NCBI GenBank assembly: GCA_038030265.1
Contig: CM075941.1
Span: 12,276,001-12,340,000 of the forward strand
DNA: 64,000 bases
Direction of reading: 5' to 3'
Source of the DNA: Corythucha ciliata
Taxonomy: Eukaryota; Arthropoda; Insecta; Hemiptera; Tingidae
Positions 22,190 to 33,100 of the stretch are shown piece after piece. A program made the translations under genes and the position numbers. Position 1 is the first letter of the stretch. Each line of letters starts with the position of its first letter. The notes under the pieces were generated by a model. The model made no database searches and was not told where the DNA came from. It was given only the letters and a program-made list of their open reading frames with translations.

Positions 22190-25100
22190 GAAAAAATACC
22201 TCAACATTTATCACTGAGTACCACTATAGCTGAAAGACCACTTTCACTCGGACCACGAACACGCCGAATTACGAATCGGCCGCCCTGAATTATCCGCTTG
22301 ATGCGCACGTTTTCAGCAGGCTGCACGAATTTACCTGAAAAGGCGACGGCCACGCATTCGACAGCCAATGAGAAATCCAATGAACAGCCTCGGCTGTTCT
22401 GGAGCCGAGAAAAACTCCGAATTCTACGATAATGCAAAACACTCATTTTGGCCCGCTCCTCCCCTTCTATTTGACTCTCATGTCAACACCTAGCAGGTGC
22501 TTTTTATCACGTCCGGCTGCATTCCACGATTTTGTAGGTATTAACATACATGGAGGGGCGGGGGGAGCGCGTCAAATTAAAATCGGTGCGAGATGGGCGT
22601 GATGTTAGGCGAAAAGGGCTTACAAATTTCACTTATTTGGACATTTTTCTACATCGGGAATCCGGAAATTGGAATAATTTTCGAACAGGCGAGCCGATGA
22701 GTTACATTTTTGTGAGCCACATTTTTTTGTCCCCCCCCCCTCTATTTGTGTGATACTAGAAACCTCAATCCCTAGGCCCTTCTTCCCAAGTGTAAAAATG
22801 CGGTCACCCCGTAGGCAAAATGCGCCGACTTTTTCCCCACCAAACATACACAGACGCACCTATCAATATTCAATTTCACTCTCGTCTGTGTGGCGTATAA
22901 ATATCGAACAGGTAGGAGAAGGGAAGGGGCAGAAATTTTCAGACGAAGGTAGTTTCGAGTGTGCGAGATTGGTGGGGGAAGCGGGGAATTTGCATTTTTT
23001 GTGTCACGCCCACGCTATAGTCGCTGTACACAATGTCTACAGAGGAGGAAAAGCCTCTCATGGGTTGTCATCAAATTTCCGCGCGCCGCAGTATAATTTG
23101 GAGTCAACGGCGATCACTGGGTATTGAATTAGCCTTTGAATAGCTTTTGTCGTCTAAAATTTAAATCAGGGGTGTTAACGGTGGCTTTGCGATGAGAGTC
23201 GGGAGGGTATAAGAGTAAAGGGACTTGTATACGAATTAACTTCGTTGTTCTATAATAATTCGAGCCACCAGCTATAAAAAGTGCTTTCGGGCAAAACTCG
23301 GAAGGGAATGTGCGGTTTACTGGTGCCCCTACCCCACCCCCAGACCTGGTTTGAAAATTCCCCGAGGTGTTATTCCTTTCTGTTCCCACACACTCACATA
23401 AAATTAATTGAGGGGAGAAGAAAAAACAGACTCATTCCTCCTCCCACTAGATCTGTGTGTGTTTTTTTTTTTTTCATTCATTCTTTTCAAGTTCAATTAT
23501 TAACGTGAAATAAGACGTGGAATATCGATCACTTGGGAAGAGAAACAGTGAAAGCCCTCAGCCCACAAAGCGCCTCTAGGGACTAATAATCAGGTCCCCC
23601 CCCTTGCTTTCAGAAAGAGCCCACACCCCTCCTACAACCCCTCACACCATTCCAAACTTGTGAGGGATGCTCAGTACAAAGAAGGAGGAAGGACATTTGA
23701 GAGTTATCCCTTTTCATTTATCGTCGGGTGTCATCCCGGGACGAACATCCCATTATACGCTAATAGGGTCTAGTCGACTTCACCCAAGAAAAGCGTTACT
23801 TTAAAAGGGAGTGCTACCACCCTCACTCATCCGCTCCCTCCCGCTTCTCTAGCCATGCAATCTCACTCATTTCCAACTCGCAAGTGCATTTACGTTAAAC
23901 CATGTTTTATTCTCTGTTAATTTCGTGAAAAGGCAACTCCTTCAACCCATCTTTCCACACCCCTTCTCTCAGCATTCTATAAGCCGTCGCCCCTGATTTA
24001 TTCAATCCATTAGACTGCTCTTAGGCTGATGCGTTTTCTTCTTGAACACTGTTTGCGGTTAGGCTGCAGATTCCAGCGTAGTTGACTCGGAAAATGCCTC
24101 ACTCCCCTCCCCACTATAAAGGCCTTGTAGACGCATTTTTCAGGATTAAGAGTAACGAAGGCTTGGCAAAGAATGAAGGGGTACCTTCCAGGCTATCCGT
24201 ATAAGAAAAAGATTGAGCTGTCAACGAATCAGTATGACAGTGAGCAGGGGCGAAAACGCAGCTATAAACCACGAAGAACTCCCCCGCAGTTGTTTTAGTA
24301 TGAGTCATTCGACATTTAATTGCGTCAGAAGTTGGTAAAGTCTCTTCGTGGGAAATTACAACCACCGGCTTCCAACTAAAATAATTTGAGTTGAAAGGTC
24401 CCAGAAAGTTTTAAGGTCGAACTCTATTGTCACCACAATAGAGAGGCACGTGACTCGGGGAAACCGCCCTTTAACGCCCGCAGAGACGCTTTAAAAAAAA
24501 AAAATTGAGAGCGGCTAAAATTGAAAATTTAAAGAGCTTTAGGAGCAACCCTTTTCCTGCTTAAAAAGACTTGTCGAACGGGAATGTTTCTATTTTCTCA
24601 GTACAAGTAAGAGCTGGATAAATCTTGTTTTTTTTTTCTTTTTTACTAACTTGTTCTGAAAAGAAGCGCAAGGAACTCGTGGAATCCCCGGAGTTTACAA
24701 CTTTTCTTTACACAGTTGGAACTCTTTTTCTCTTACCTGAAACAATACAAGAAAAAATAAGTCAACAAAAATTATTGGCAGTGGTAGAGGGGGGGAGGAG
24801 TGCGAGGTCGATGAAAGCACTTTAATATCCCTTCCTCTCTCCCTATAGCGTCCATAAAAAAAACCTAAAAAAGAGGGGATATTGGATACTAAGCGGAGAC
24901 CATATGCCAATCATGGTGCTTTTTCTGATACTCAGGCTTACTCGTGTGATATCGTAGAGTCGAATGACTGAGGAAGGGGGGAGACGGAAATTGAAGCACT
25001 CTTCGCTCTTTCACAACAGGTTTTTACGTATAGGGTAGCAGGGGTAGGGTGGCCAATTAAATGTAGACCCTTAAACCCCCGCCACCCCGCCCCGACTCAT

Positions 25101-26324
25101 CACCCAATTCCACCAAACACTTCATCCGGGACCCTTCTATTAGAACCCACTCCCCTTCTTCCCCAGCCATCGTCGTACCATTTTTAGGGGAGGCAGAATG
25201 TAGTAGAAGTACTGCACCACCACCGGATCGGCATGTGCTTCACTAATGTTTTCCCATCAATAAGCGGACATACTGACTCTTGGGCTCTGTAAGTGATTGC
25301 CACGGGGAAAAAATACAAAAAATAAACGAGAAGGGAGTCGAGGAATAAATAAAACTACAGATGATGGTGGAGGGTGAGGTGGGGGTTGCCGACTAAATTT
25401 CGATTTACTTTTGTCATCACTAACGAAATAGACACCATTGACCAGGAGAGGAGGTACAGAGTTTGGGCTAAAAGTTGGCGCGGCGGGCTGTTGGTCTATA
25501 TGCAATTTTTTCAGTCTGTTGAAATTTTTATAATTGTAATCTTATATACTTATCTAAATTATTAAAATCGGGCGCCTTTATGGTGGTTGGAAGCAAGATT
25601 GCTCGTTTATGCCTAAAAAATATATCAAAAGACTAGGGCAATCGAGAAAAGTTTTCCACTTGCGAGAAACTTCCTTGTGTTTATTTAATTCCTTCTTCTC
25701 ATCCCAGCCAACCGCAAAAAAAACCCCAAATTTTTGTTCTTTTTTTCAGCGCTGTCAAACACTCGCAAAAGGCGCATATATAACTCCCGCGAGCAAACCA
25801 AGACTTCTCTGTATTACCTTTTTCACCACCCCCCTCCCTCAATTGCCATCATCATCTGGAACAAAATACTTTTTTGGGAGAAGTTGTTTCTCATTACAGC
25901 CGGAAGGCTTCCCCCACCCCACCACACTGTTTGCACTCTTGTGTATTATACCTGCGCTTTTAATCCAACAACTCTCGACGAGTCTACCCTCCCTCCTCTA
26001 CCACCACAAGCACATAATCTTATACCGCGACGACGATCCTTTTCATCTTTCACCGGCTAAAGCAGAAAAGTTATTCGTGCGGTAACGGTGCACGGGGAAG
26101 AGAGGGGGGAATCATACAAACTTAATCTCATGGGAGTCTTCTTGCGTTCGAAATGAGATGGAAGCGTGCAAAAAGTTGTCGGAGGAACTTATAGAAGAAC
26201 GAGGTCTTTCGCAAACTTTTTAATTCGTCCAGCAGCTTCTCTCACGACCGACTGTCGAACAATTTGTAGTGACGCTGCGATGCACACGAGTATAACTCTC
26301 GTGACGACCGCGGGCGACACTTAC
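22190..26324. other. Non-coding unique DNA
   Basis: No recognised gene. The longest open frame, 158 codons at 25609-26085 (plus), is rich in Pro, Ser and Phe from CT-rich DNA and has no domain. G/C homopolymers occur at 21939-21948, 22731-22740 and elsewhere. Confidence 0.55.
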
Positions 26325-26377
26325 CAATCTGTTTTTAGTTGTACGTCGAGCGATGAATATTGCTGCGACTGCGACAT
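26325..26377 (-). CDS. Possible initial coding exon (weak)
   Basis: On the minus strand an ATG at 26377-26375 opens MSQSQQYSSLDVQLKTD and runs into a strong splice donor, G|GTAAGT (first intron base 26324). The base at -3 is a purine. No family is recognised and no partner exon was found downstream, so this may be chance: a short open frame ending in GTAAGT is expected a few times in 64 kb. Confidence 0.15.
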
Positions 26378-26489
26378 TTCTACTACATTCCACGCAACGT
26401 ATACCTGGGGCTCACAGAGCTTCCCACAATGGGGAGGGGTGGTGGCGTTGGGGGCACCATGGGAACAAGGTATTTATACACAATTATGC
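26378..26489. other. Non-coding DNA before the 26.5-kb satellite
   Basis: Short unique stretch with a GGGGAGGGGTGGTGG tract; nothing else is seen. Confidence 0.4.
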
Positions 26490-27510
26490 GCTAGTTAGGC
26501 ATTTTAAATGGCCAAATTTTACAAATTTGACGCTCACAGAACCCAATTTCACGGTTTTGGTTCAATCGATAACCAAACTTAGCCATCGACGTATTAAAAA
26601 AAGGTAACTAGCAAGACTGTCTCTTTTTGAAACCAAATTTTGGCAGATCTGACACGTTAGAATCAATTTCGCAAGGCTGGCTCCCTCAACAAGCGAATTT
26701 CACGCGACTTCTTCATCACTCCCCCCCCCCCCAACCACAAAAGGTGAAAATGTCCATGGTGTCTGCTCATTTTAAAGAGCAATTTCGCGGTTCTGGCTCA
26801 TTTTTCAAAAACAAAATTTCACCGGATTGGCCAATTCGAAAAGCGATTTCACCGCGGAGTTGGGTCATTCAAAACTTTCGCGGGATTGGATCACCCCAAA
26901 TATACAATTTTGTGAGTTTGGGCCGCTCAAAACACCTATTTGGCGCGCCAGGGTTCATCAATAAAGCCGGTTTCACATGTGATCTGAAAAAAGCTCAGCT
27001 TTGAGCTGTATCCAATGAAATATAATTAATTCAAACGCGGGTTGCTCTTTGATTGGCTACAGCTCAAAGCTTAAGCTGTCACAGCCCGCATGTGAAGGCG
27101 GCTTAAGGGAATTTTGCGGAATAAAATGATTAAAAAAAAACAAACAAAAAAAAAACAACAAATTCATTCCAAAATCGATTTTATGAATTATTTCAAAAAC
27201 TCCCGTTGGCTCAAATTTACAAACCAATGTCACTAATTTCGATACGTCAAAAATCAAATTTCGCCCTACTGTACCATTAAGAAGGCAATTTCTGTGGAGT
27301 TGCCTCAATAAAAACAAATTTCACGGAGCTCGCTTGGAAAAAGAACAAATTTCGGAGGATTCGCTGCATCAAACACAATAGTTTGCACTTTTGACCCATG
27401 CACAAGCAATCCTGTGAGATCTGTCCCTTTCAAATAACCAATGTCTATGGGATGGCTCATTGACAAAACAAACAATTTTATGGATTTAGCTCCTTCAAAC
27501 CTCAAATTCA
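26490..27510 (+). repeat. Family B satellite array, about 1 kb
   Basis: More than twenty diverged units of the type CAATTTCGCGGGTTTGGCTC, ending in TTCAAAAA, period about 30 bp. It is interrupted by a MITE at 26965-27103 and a C12 run at 26721-26732. The open frames here (for example 26627-27004) are repeat translations. Confidence 0.65.
26965..27103. mobile_element. MITE, 139 bp, with TAA target duplication
   Basis: The ends are AGCCGGTTTCACATG and, read inward from the right, AGCCGCCTTCACATG (13 of 15 identical). They are flanked by TAA at 26962-26964 and 27104-27106. The arms continue as imperfect complements through TTTGAGCTGTATCCAAT and its partner, so nearly the whole element can fold. 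A TAA duplication again suggests PIF/Harbinger. It sits inside the family B array and is therefore younger than it. Confidence 0.65.
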
Positions 27511-27699
27511 AGTGGATTTGAGTGCAGGGTTGCCCCAGAACGGATCGTATGGAATTCCCTGACCTGTTACGTGAAATTCCCTGACCAAATTCAGGTAACA
27601 ATGGAAGAACAAAGTTTACGAAATTAAACTTAAAATATATTGCAGGAACCACCGTGGGAGGGGAGCGAGTCGATGATTTGGTAAGGCAGAGAGAGCCTT

Positions 27700-28025
27700 G
27701 TTCGTTGGCGGTCTGTTCTGCCATTTTGGGACGCAAATAGTCAGTGTAGCCGTCAGTGTAGCGCAAATGGCCACCTGTGGCCATTTTTGGAAGGTTTTTA
27801 GTCGATTTAAAGTGCCATTTTGAGGGTGCAAGGAACAATCTGTTCAGGTATTTTAAAGGTGACGTAACATAAGTTTAGCCAATTTTAGGTTGCGTAGAGT
27901 CAGCTTGGCAATTTTCTGAGGAAGAATTGCCTGTTGTCTGATTGTAGCGCTCAAATAGTCATGTTTTAGCCATTTTGGGGTGAAACTAGACAGTTTAGCC
28001 GTTTTGGCTAGCAAATTGACTGTCA
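27700..28025 (+). repeat. Family C satellite, third block
   Basis: Units such as AGTCAGTGTAGCC and CATTTTTGGAAGG with GCGCAAAT joints, matching the 4.4-5.5 kb array. The 177-codon minus-strand frame at 27305-27838 spans family B and C repeats and is not a gene. Confidence 0.55.
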
Positions 28026-28129
28026 TGCAACAGCAATTTTTTGCGCCTGAATTCGGGTAAATGTATAAGGAACGTTACAGGTAATCAGCAAATAGTGTGT
28101 GGCTAAATATGAGCCTACGAAAGAGCTAT

Positions 28130-29704
28130 TCCGATGGCTCAAATTGAGAAAATTCGCGCTTTCTGGAGGTAAATGCACAGCTAAAATACAGAAAATACGA
28201 TGATCCCCAAGTTTTTTCAAGTTCTTAAGCAGATAAAATTGAGAAGGCGCTCTCATGTTCCAATGTTAGGGCATGAAGGCGGTTAAAGTTTGCAAAACGC
28301 GCCAATATTCGTGGCTGAAACTGCGAAAAAGCACTCACTCGTGGTTTCTCAATGCAACTTTCAGACCGTAATTTACAAAAAATTCTCTGTGCGTATAGAG
28401 GCAATTTTACGGCAAAATTAGTTAATGTGCTGATTTCTGGGCCAAGCCAGGCTAAAATTAGGAAAATGCGCTACAACAATGCGCTACAAGCGAAAACAAT
28501 CGCAGCTAAAATTGAGCAAAATCGGTTAATTCGTCGATGAAATTGAGAAAAAGTACCAATTTGCGAATAGCCAGTAGGAAAAACGTTAATTTGCGGATAG
28601 GTACAAATGAAAAAATCGCAAATAATTCACGGTTAAAATTGAGAAAACGCCAACCCGTAACCTCTACACGATATTTTATAAGAAAATGCGCTAATCCGTA
28701 ACTAAAATTGAAACAAAAATTGCCAGTGCGGGGCTGAAACGTAAAAAAAAAAAACAACGCTAATTCTCGGCTAAAATTGAGAAAATCACTAATTAGCGTG
28801 GCTAAAATTAAGAAAACCCTTAAATTTCATCTCAAATTCGCTGCTATAAATGGAGGAAAACGCCAATTTTTTCAAAAATTGAGAAAAATCGCTAATTCAT
28901 GGAATGAAAACGCTAATAAAAGTGATAATATTCCTTTAAAATTGAGAAAAGTGGTAATCCCCTGCTAAAAATGGAGAAACATCTTAGTAAGTGTTTAGAA
29001 TTGAAAATATATAAGCCAATTCTGGGCTTCTGAATGCAACTTATTTGTGGCTGTAAAAATGAGAAAATTGGTACTGGTAATGTGGGGCTAAAATTTAAAA
29101 ACCACGGCTAATTTGCGGATCATTTTGGAAGATCGCTAACCAGTGCGTCTAAAGTTAAGAGAAACGCTAATTTTCAGCTCAAATTGAGAAAAATTGCTAA
29201 TTCACGCCTAAAATTTAGGAAAGTCACTAAGTCGCGGCTAAAATATAGAAAAATTGAAATTTGCGTCTAATATTTGGAAAAACGCCAATTCGAGGCTTCT
29301 GAAGGCAATTTATTTGTGAAAAAAATTGCGAAAAAGCGCCAATTCATGGCGATAGGCGATAAAACCCGCTAATTCACAGCTAAAACTGGGGAAAAGCGCT
29401 AATTCACAGCTTAATGTGAAAAGAAACTGTTAATGCGGGGCTAGAATGTAAAAAAAAAACCACTAATTTGCGACTAATTGCGAAAAATTGAGAAAAACGC
29501 AATTTTTTTTTATTTCAAATTGAATAAAAGTGTCAATTCGCTGTTATAACTGAAGAGAACACTAATTTATGGCAAAAATTGAGCAAATTAGTTACTTTGG
29601 GAAGAAGCGCTAATTTTCAGAATTTCTGGTTTATCCAAGAGACTAAGGGACCACATAGAGTTATCCGACCCGGGTCCCGATATAGGCGTATAGGTCCGCC
29701 AGTG
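28130..29704 (+). repeat. Family A satellite array (forward), about 1.5 kb, with element end module
   Basis: About forty diverged units of the type CGCTAATTCGCGGCTAAAAT with an AGAAAA tail. At intervals a second module, GGCTTCTGAAGGCAACTTAT-like, interrupts (near 29024, 29292 and 28330), giving a higher-order structure. The array ends with a module containing CCCGATATAGGCGTATAGG and TCCGCCAGTG (29672-29704). This module recurs at 55021-55053 and 60231-60259 and, read inward, resembles CACTGGCGGACCTATA, a hAT-like end. Confidence 0.6.
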
Positions 29705-30329
29705 GGAAGAGCTCGCATTTGTTCAATTTTTTTCTCGTTTAACAACCAAATACTGGGAAGTCTAGTACAAAGAAGCTGTCCGCTCTTTTTCCCTGACTTT
29801 GGTGCCAAAATCAAGAAAATCCCTGACTTTTCCCGGATTTCCCTTACCACTTTGAAATTTCCTAACTTTTCCCGGTCTGTGGCAACCCTGTATAGTGGTG
29901 ATTTGCAGAAAGTGTGCGAAGGGCACAAAATGAACGGAGGGGCGGACGAGGGGATGTGCCCATCAAAGTTTTTTTTTTTTTTTTAGGAAGAGAGAATTAC
30001 CTATGAGCCCCTCCCCCCTCACATTTCAACCACGAGAATTAGCATTTTATATCAAATTTATCCGCGAATTTAGCACTTTTCCTCACTTTTGGCAGCGAAT
30101 TAACGCTCCTTCTCAATTTTCAGCCTCCGTGCACCGCGAATCTGTGTGTCCTCAATGTTTGTTGTGAACGAGCGATTTTGGCGCACGCCAAGTGCCCTCC
30201 CCCTCCCCAAACCCAAGTAGTGCCTAAAGCATACAAAATTGGAATGTTTCTCTGGCTGAATACTCGCGGCATTGCAAATTTCGGCAATTTACTATTCGCA
30301 TTCCTGCGAAAATGAAAATTTCGAATCCT
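29705..30329. other. Non-coding DNA with CCCTGAC repeats and a short reverse family A block
   Basis: 29770-29890 holds TTTCCCTGACTTTTCCCGG repeats belonging to the CAGGGTTGCC-type end. 30030-30130 holds a few reverse family A units. The T17 at 29969-29985 is unexplained. No gene seen. Confidence 0.5.
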
Positions 30330-30479
30330 ATAGCGTTTTCCATTTACATAAAATTCGACCCTAGAGAGCAATTGATTTCCACCATGTCTTCTGCATTATA
30401 ACACACGTTTATAATTTAAAGAGGAAGAGTGGAAATGATCTGCTCTAGAGCAGAATTTTATGTAAATGGAAAACGCTAT
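30330..30479. mobile_element. Fold-back MITE 'AGCG', copy 1 (150 bp)
   Basis: The left end, ATAGCGTTTTCCATTTACAT, is matched by its exact reverse complement at the right end. The arms extend through AAAATT and a TCTAGAG segment. A diverged second copy lies at 56350-56493 with the same ends and the same middle (ATTTCCACC, GTCTTC, TTTAATTTAGAG-like). No clear target duplication: both copies have T before the left end and T after the right end. No coding content. Confidence 0.7.
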
Positions 30480-30864
30480 TAATTCAAGTTCCGGGATTTT
30501 TTTTTGTTAGTGACCGCGGTACTAGCGTCTAGCTGACGCCGAGAGCACCGAAAGCTTGATGATGATGAATAACCGCAAATTACATGTTTTGGAGTTGAAT
30601 ACCAGCGGATTTTTTCAAATTGTATTATTATAGAACCCCTAAAAGCTACACTATGCCCAGGATCCTTCTTTCCGGTGAAAAAATCTGGTCATCGTACTTA
30701 TAGGTCTTTGCCCCATCCGATGGACACTCGCTTTGGGTCTATTCTAGACCGCTACTACTCTCACATTCGAAGTGTTTTTTGCTTCGATCGCGCTTTAAAA
30801 TTTTATAATTAACAGTTGAAAAAATCATGTGTTTCAATAGATAAAAAATAAAAAACAGTTATTT
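30480..30864. other. 3' flank of the transporter gene
   Basis: AT-rich DNA downstream of the minus-strand gene. No AATAAA or ATTAAA was found within about 350 bp of the stop. The nearest variant signal on the minus strand is TATAAA at 30807-30802. The 3' end of the transcript cannot be placed. Confidence 0.4.
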
Positions 30865-33090
30865 TCAAGCTTCTTCTTTTGGTGATTCGACCGCGCGGTT
30901 ACCTATCTCCGACTGTCGCTTCTCGACCAGCACCTTCCGGCCGTCCTTCGCCTTACTCGCAATTAAAATCGCCTTACGTTCTTGTGCCAAATACCTGGTG
31001 GCCAACGGAGGGTAGCCCTGGAACACTGCACCTTCGGGACACCAGGTCTGATACGTGTAGCAAAACGCGTAATAGATTAACAGACAAATGACGACGAAGT
31101 GAATCAAAAGATAGACGGTGATCCTAAGGATGTTGTTTTCGTGGTGCCAGTAGATGCGGTCGAGGAAGAGAACCGAATGGCCGATGGCAAAGGCGTACGG
31201 TCCCATCGTCCAGACGGTGCAGCGAAGTTTGGGTGGTGACTGTGTGTAGAAGAAGAGGAAGCCGTAAGTTCGTATGAGGACGAAGCCGAAATTCAGGATA
31301 AATATTTGCGGGATGACGGCGGTCATGCTCAATGAATTTGGTCTGTTAACGGTGAAGAATGCGGCGCCTCGAACGGCATCTGTCAACGGGTATACGAGCA
31401 CCACGTAGACTCCTCCAACTTGGATATGAATGTCTCTCAAGACGCTGTTTGAATAGTCGCCGTAGACTGACGTGACATTGTAAAACCCAAGGGGAAGAGT
31501 AAACACTGAATAATGTTCGTTCCAATCTGGAACTTTCTGAGTTATTGTCCTATATTTGTTTTTAAACATCAATTCACCGAAACAGAACGGCAAACCACAC
31601 AAAACGTAAACTCGAGGATATAGAGGGTCGTTTATCTCTGGAACGCCCTTCCCCAACGGATCAGCTTTATCAACGCGAATCAGCTCAGACCCCGTTATTA
31701 TGTAGCTGACGGACTGTTCTTCCAAAATATCGATTTTCACGTTTTTCTGCACAATTTGCTTATTACGATCGCCGAAAAACTTCATCGTCAAAACGTCCTC
31801 TCTTTTCCCATTGACACTCAGTCGAGCTACAGTCCACAGTCCTCGCGGTGGAACGTAAATCCATTTGACCGAGTCATTTGAAACGGCGTTTGACCTCAAA
31901 GCAACAACGCTGGAGTGAGCATTGAAAATTCTGATTTGTCCGTAACCTCGGCTCGGAAGCATCGACGCTTGCCTATCGATGATGAATTCGACTATAAAGG
32001 CACTGGTAAGAGCCAAACCGTACAGAATGTAGCCCAATCCGAATGACTGAAGCAACGACCATTTCCATCCCAATCGATCGCAAATGGGTAGGATGATTAG
32101 ATTCCAAATAACGAACCAGAGAACGCCGGCCACGCACCCAACATCCATTAAACTGAATTCGGGCGGCAAAAATTCGAGTGGAACGAGACGACTCATTTGG
32201 TCGAAGGTGAGCTCTCTGAGGAGGAACTCAGTCAACCCGACAAATATACTTATGAAGCCGAAAATAGCCAATCTTAAGACGACTCTTCCATTATAAATGA
32301 AGAAAGTGTCGTGCTTCTTTTCAGCGAAGTCCATAAAATGTTTCCTCTTGCCTTTTTTCTTTCCCCGCGAATTTATCCACCGGCCGAACGCCGAAAACAT
32401 GCAAATGATACCGTTGCTGTAAATAAAATGAACTGGACCTTCGCCTTTCAAACTCTTTTTAACGAACATGAAAAAAAAAACGTATCCGATAAAAAGGACT
32501 ACAAGCATCATCGTATTACCAAACATAAATTCATACGAGTCCTGTCCTCGTATCACTTCAAGCACCATTGAGAACGACCTAGCCAGATTTTGAGCGAGAA
32601 ACAACAGGGCGAAGTACATCGGTAAATTGTCCTCCTGTTTCGGCAACTCCAATTGCTCCGCCAGAATGACAAAACGGACGGGTTCAACGGCGTAGTAAAT
32701 CATGCTGAAATAGGCCGCGACGGTAAATGACATCCACTTCAAATCACCCGCGTTGTCGAACAGCAAGACGAGAAGGCAGATGGGCCAAAAACACAACGCA
32801 GTGTACGCCGAGCTAAACACCCAATATTTGCCGGTGTAACTGTCGGCCAGCCAAGCGGGGACAATGGACAGTATCGCACCCACGGTGCGTTTGACTTCCA
32901 AATTGAACATCGTGGTTCGTTGCAGAGTTTGCAGTTTGCGGTAGGCGACTTGTTCGAGAATGTAAAACTGGCTCGTCGTGATATACGTGAGGATAAACTC
33001 TGAGACGACGAGTACTTTGGCCAGACGGGGAATAGAGATTTGGGTTTTCTCCTCTTTTTTATCAGTGAGGATTGCGCCGTCGTTCACCAT
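30865..33090 (-). CDS. Divergent SLC15/POT-family (oligopeptide transporter-like) membrane protein
   Basis: 741 residues, one uninterrupted frame. Twelve membrane segments are readable, near residues 22-45, 68-86, 90-112, 117-140, 156-178, 188-210, 268-290, 314-336, 346-371, 588-615, 624-644 and 654-678. The large hydrophilic loop between segments 9 and 10 (about 372-585, with possible N-glycosylation at 405 and 538) marks the animal PepT1/PepT2 layout. Family blocks remain: LADSYTGKY (81-89; usual 'ADxxxGk'), EPVRFVILAEQ (136-146; usual 'KPxxxAFGgDQF'), HFMDFAEKKHD (251-261; usual 'HWLDWAkekyD') and IPQIFILNFG, FFYTQSPP (593-602, 613-620; usual 'iPQyfl..cGE', 'FsYsQaP'). The ExxERFxYY motif of segment 1 is reduced to EFILTYITT (31-39), and 'INxGSL' in segment 5 is QNLARS. 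Ordinary proton-driven peptide uptake is therefore doubtful. The start has A at -3 and G at +4; an extended start is possible (33196). Confidence 0.9.
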   Translation of the reverse strand: MVNDGAILTDKKEEKTQISIPRLAKVLVVSEFILTYITTSQFYILEQVAYRKLQTLQRTTMFNLEVKRTVGAILSIVPAWLADSYTGKYWVFSSAYTALCFWPICLLVLLFDNAGDLKWMSFTVAAYFSMIYYAVEPVRFVILAEQLELPKQEDNLPMYFALLFLAQNLARSFSMVLEVIRGQDSYEFMFGNTMMLVVLFIGYVFFFMFVKKSLKGEGPVHFIYSNGIICMFSAFGRWINSRGKKKGKRKHFMDFAEKKHDTFFIYNGRVVLRLAIFGFISIFVGLTEFLLRELTFDQMSRLVPLEFLPPEFSLMDVGCVAGVLWFVIWNLIILPICDRLGWKWSLLQSFGLGYILYGLALTSAFIVEFIIDRQASMLPSRGYGQIRIFNAHSSVVALRSNAVSNDSVKWIYVPPRGLWTVARLSVNGKREDVLTMKFFGDRNKQIVQKNVKIDILEEQSVSYIITGSELIRVDKADPLGKGVPEINDPLYPRVYVLCGLPFCFGELMFKNKYRTITQKVPDWNEHYSVFTLPLGFYNVTSVYGDYSNSVLRDIHIQVGGVYVVLVYPLTDAVRGAAFFTVNRPNSLSMTAVIPQIFILNFGFVLIRTYGFLFFYTQSPPKLRCTVWTMGPYAFAIGHSVLFLDRIYWHHENNILRITVYLLIHFVVICLLIYYAFCYTYQTWCPEGAVFQGYPPLATRYLAQERKAILIASKAKDGRKVLVEKRQSEIGNRAVESPKEEA

Positions 33091-33100
33091 TATTCTTTCA

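Larger units (their letters stand above)
27525..29890. mobile_element. Possible 2.4-kb hAT-like element bounded by CAGGGTTGCC ends
   Basis: CAGGGTTGCCCCAGAACGG at 27525 faces CAGGGTTGCCACAGACCGGG read inward from 29890. Both ends are followed inward by CCCTGAC-rich repeats. CAGGGTTGCCA-type ends with 'cagggaaaagtcaggg' interiors are a familiar class of invertebrate hAT-like elements. The 8-bp flanks (TTTGAGTG and TATAGTGG) do not match, so the two ends may belong to different copies. The interior holds family C and family A arrays and no transposase. Confidence 0.35.

Noticed and set aside
25609..26085. 158-codon open frame
   Set aside because: Composition follows CT-rich DNA (Ser, Pro, Phe, Leu); no domain, and another frame is equally open over much of the same stretch.
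27305..27838. 177-codon minus-strand open frame
   Set aside because: It translates family B and family C satellite units and contains no recognisable domain.
28130..29640. Repeats of about 30 bp looked at first like a CRISPR array
   Set aside because: Repeats are highly diverged and directly joined, with no unique spacers of constant length, and the context is a eukaryotic genome.
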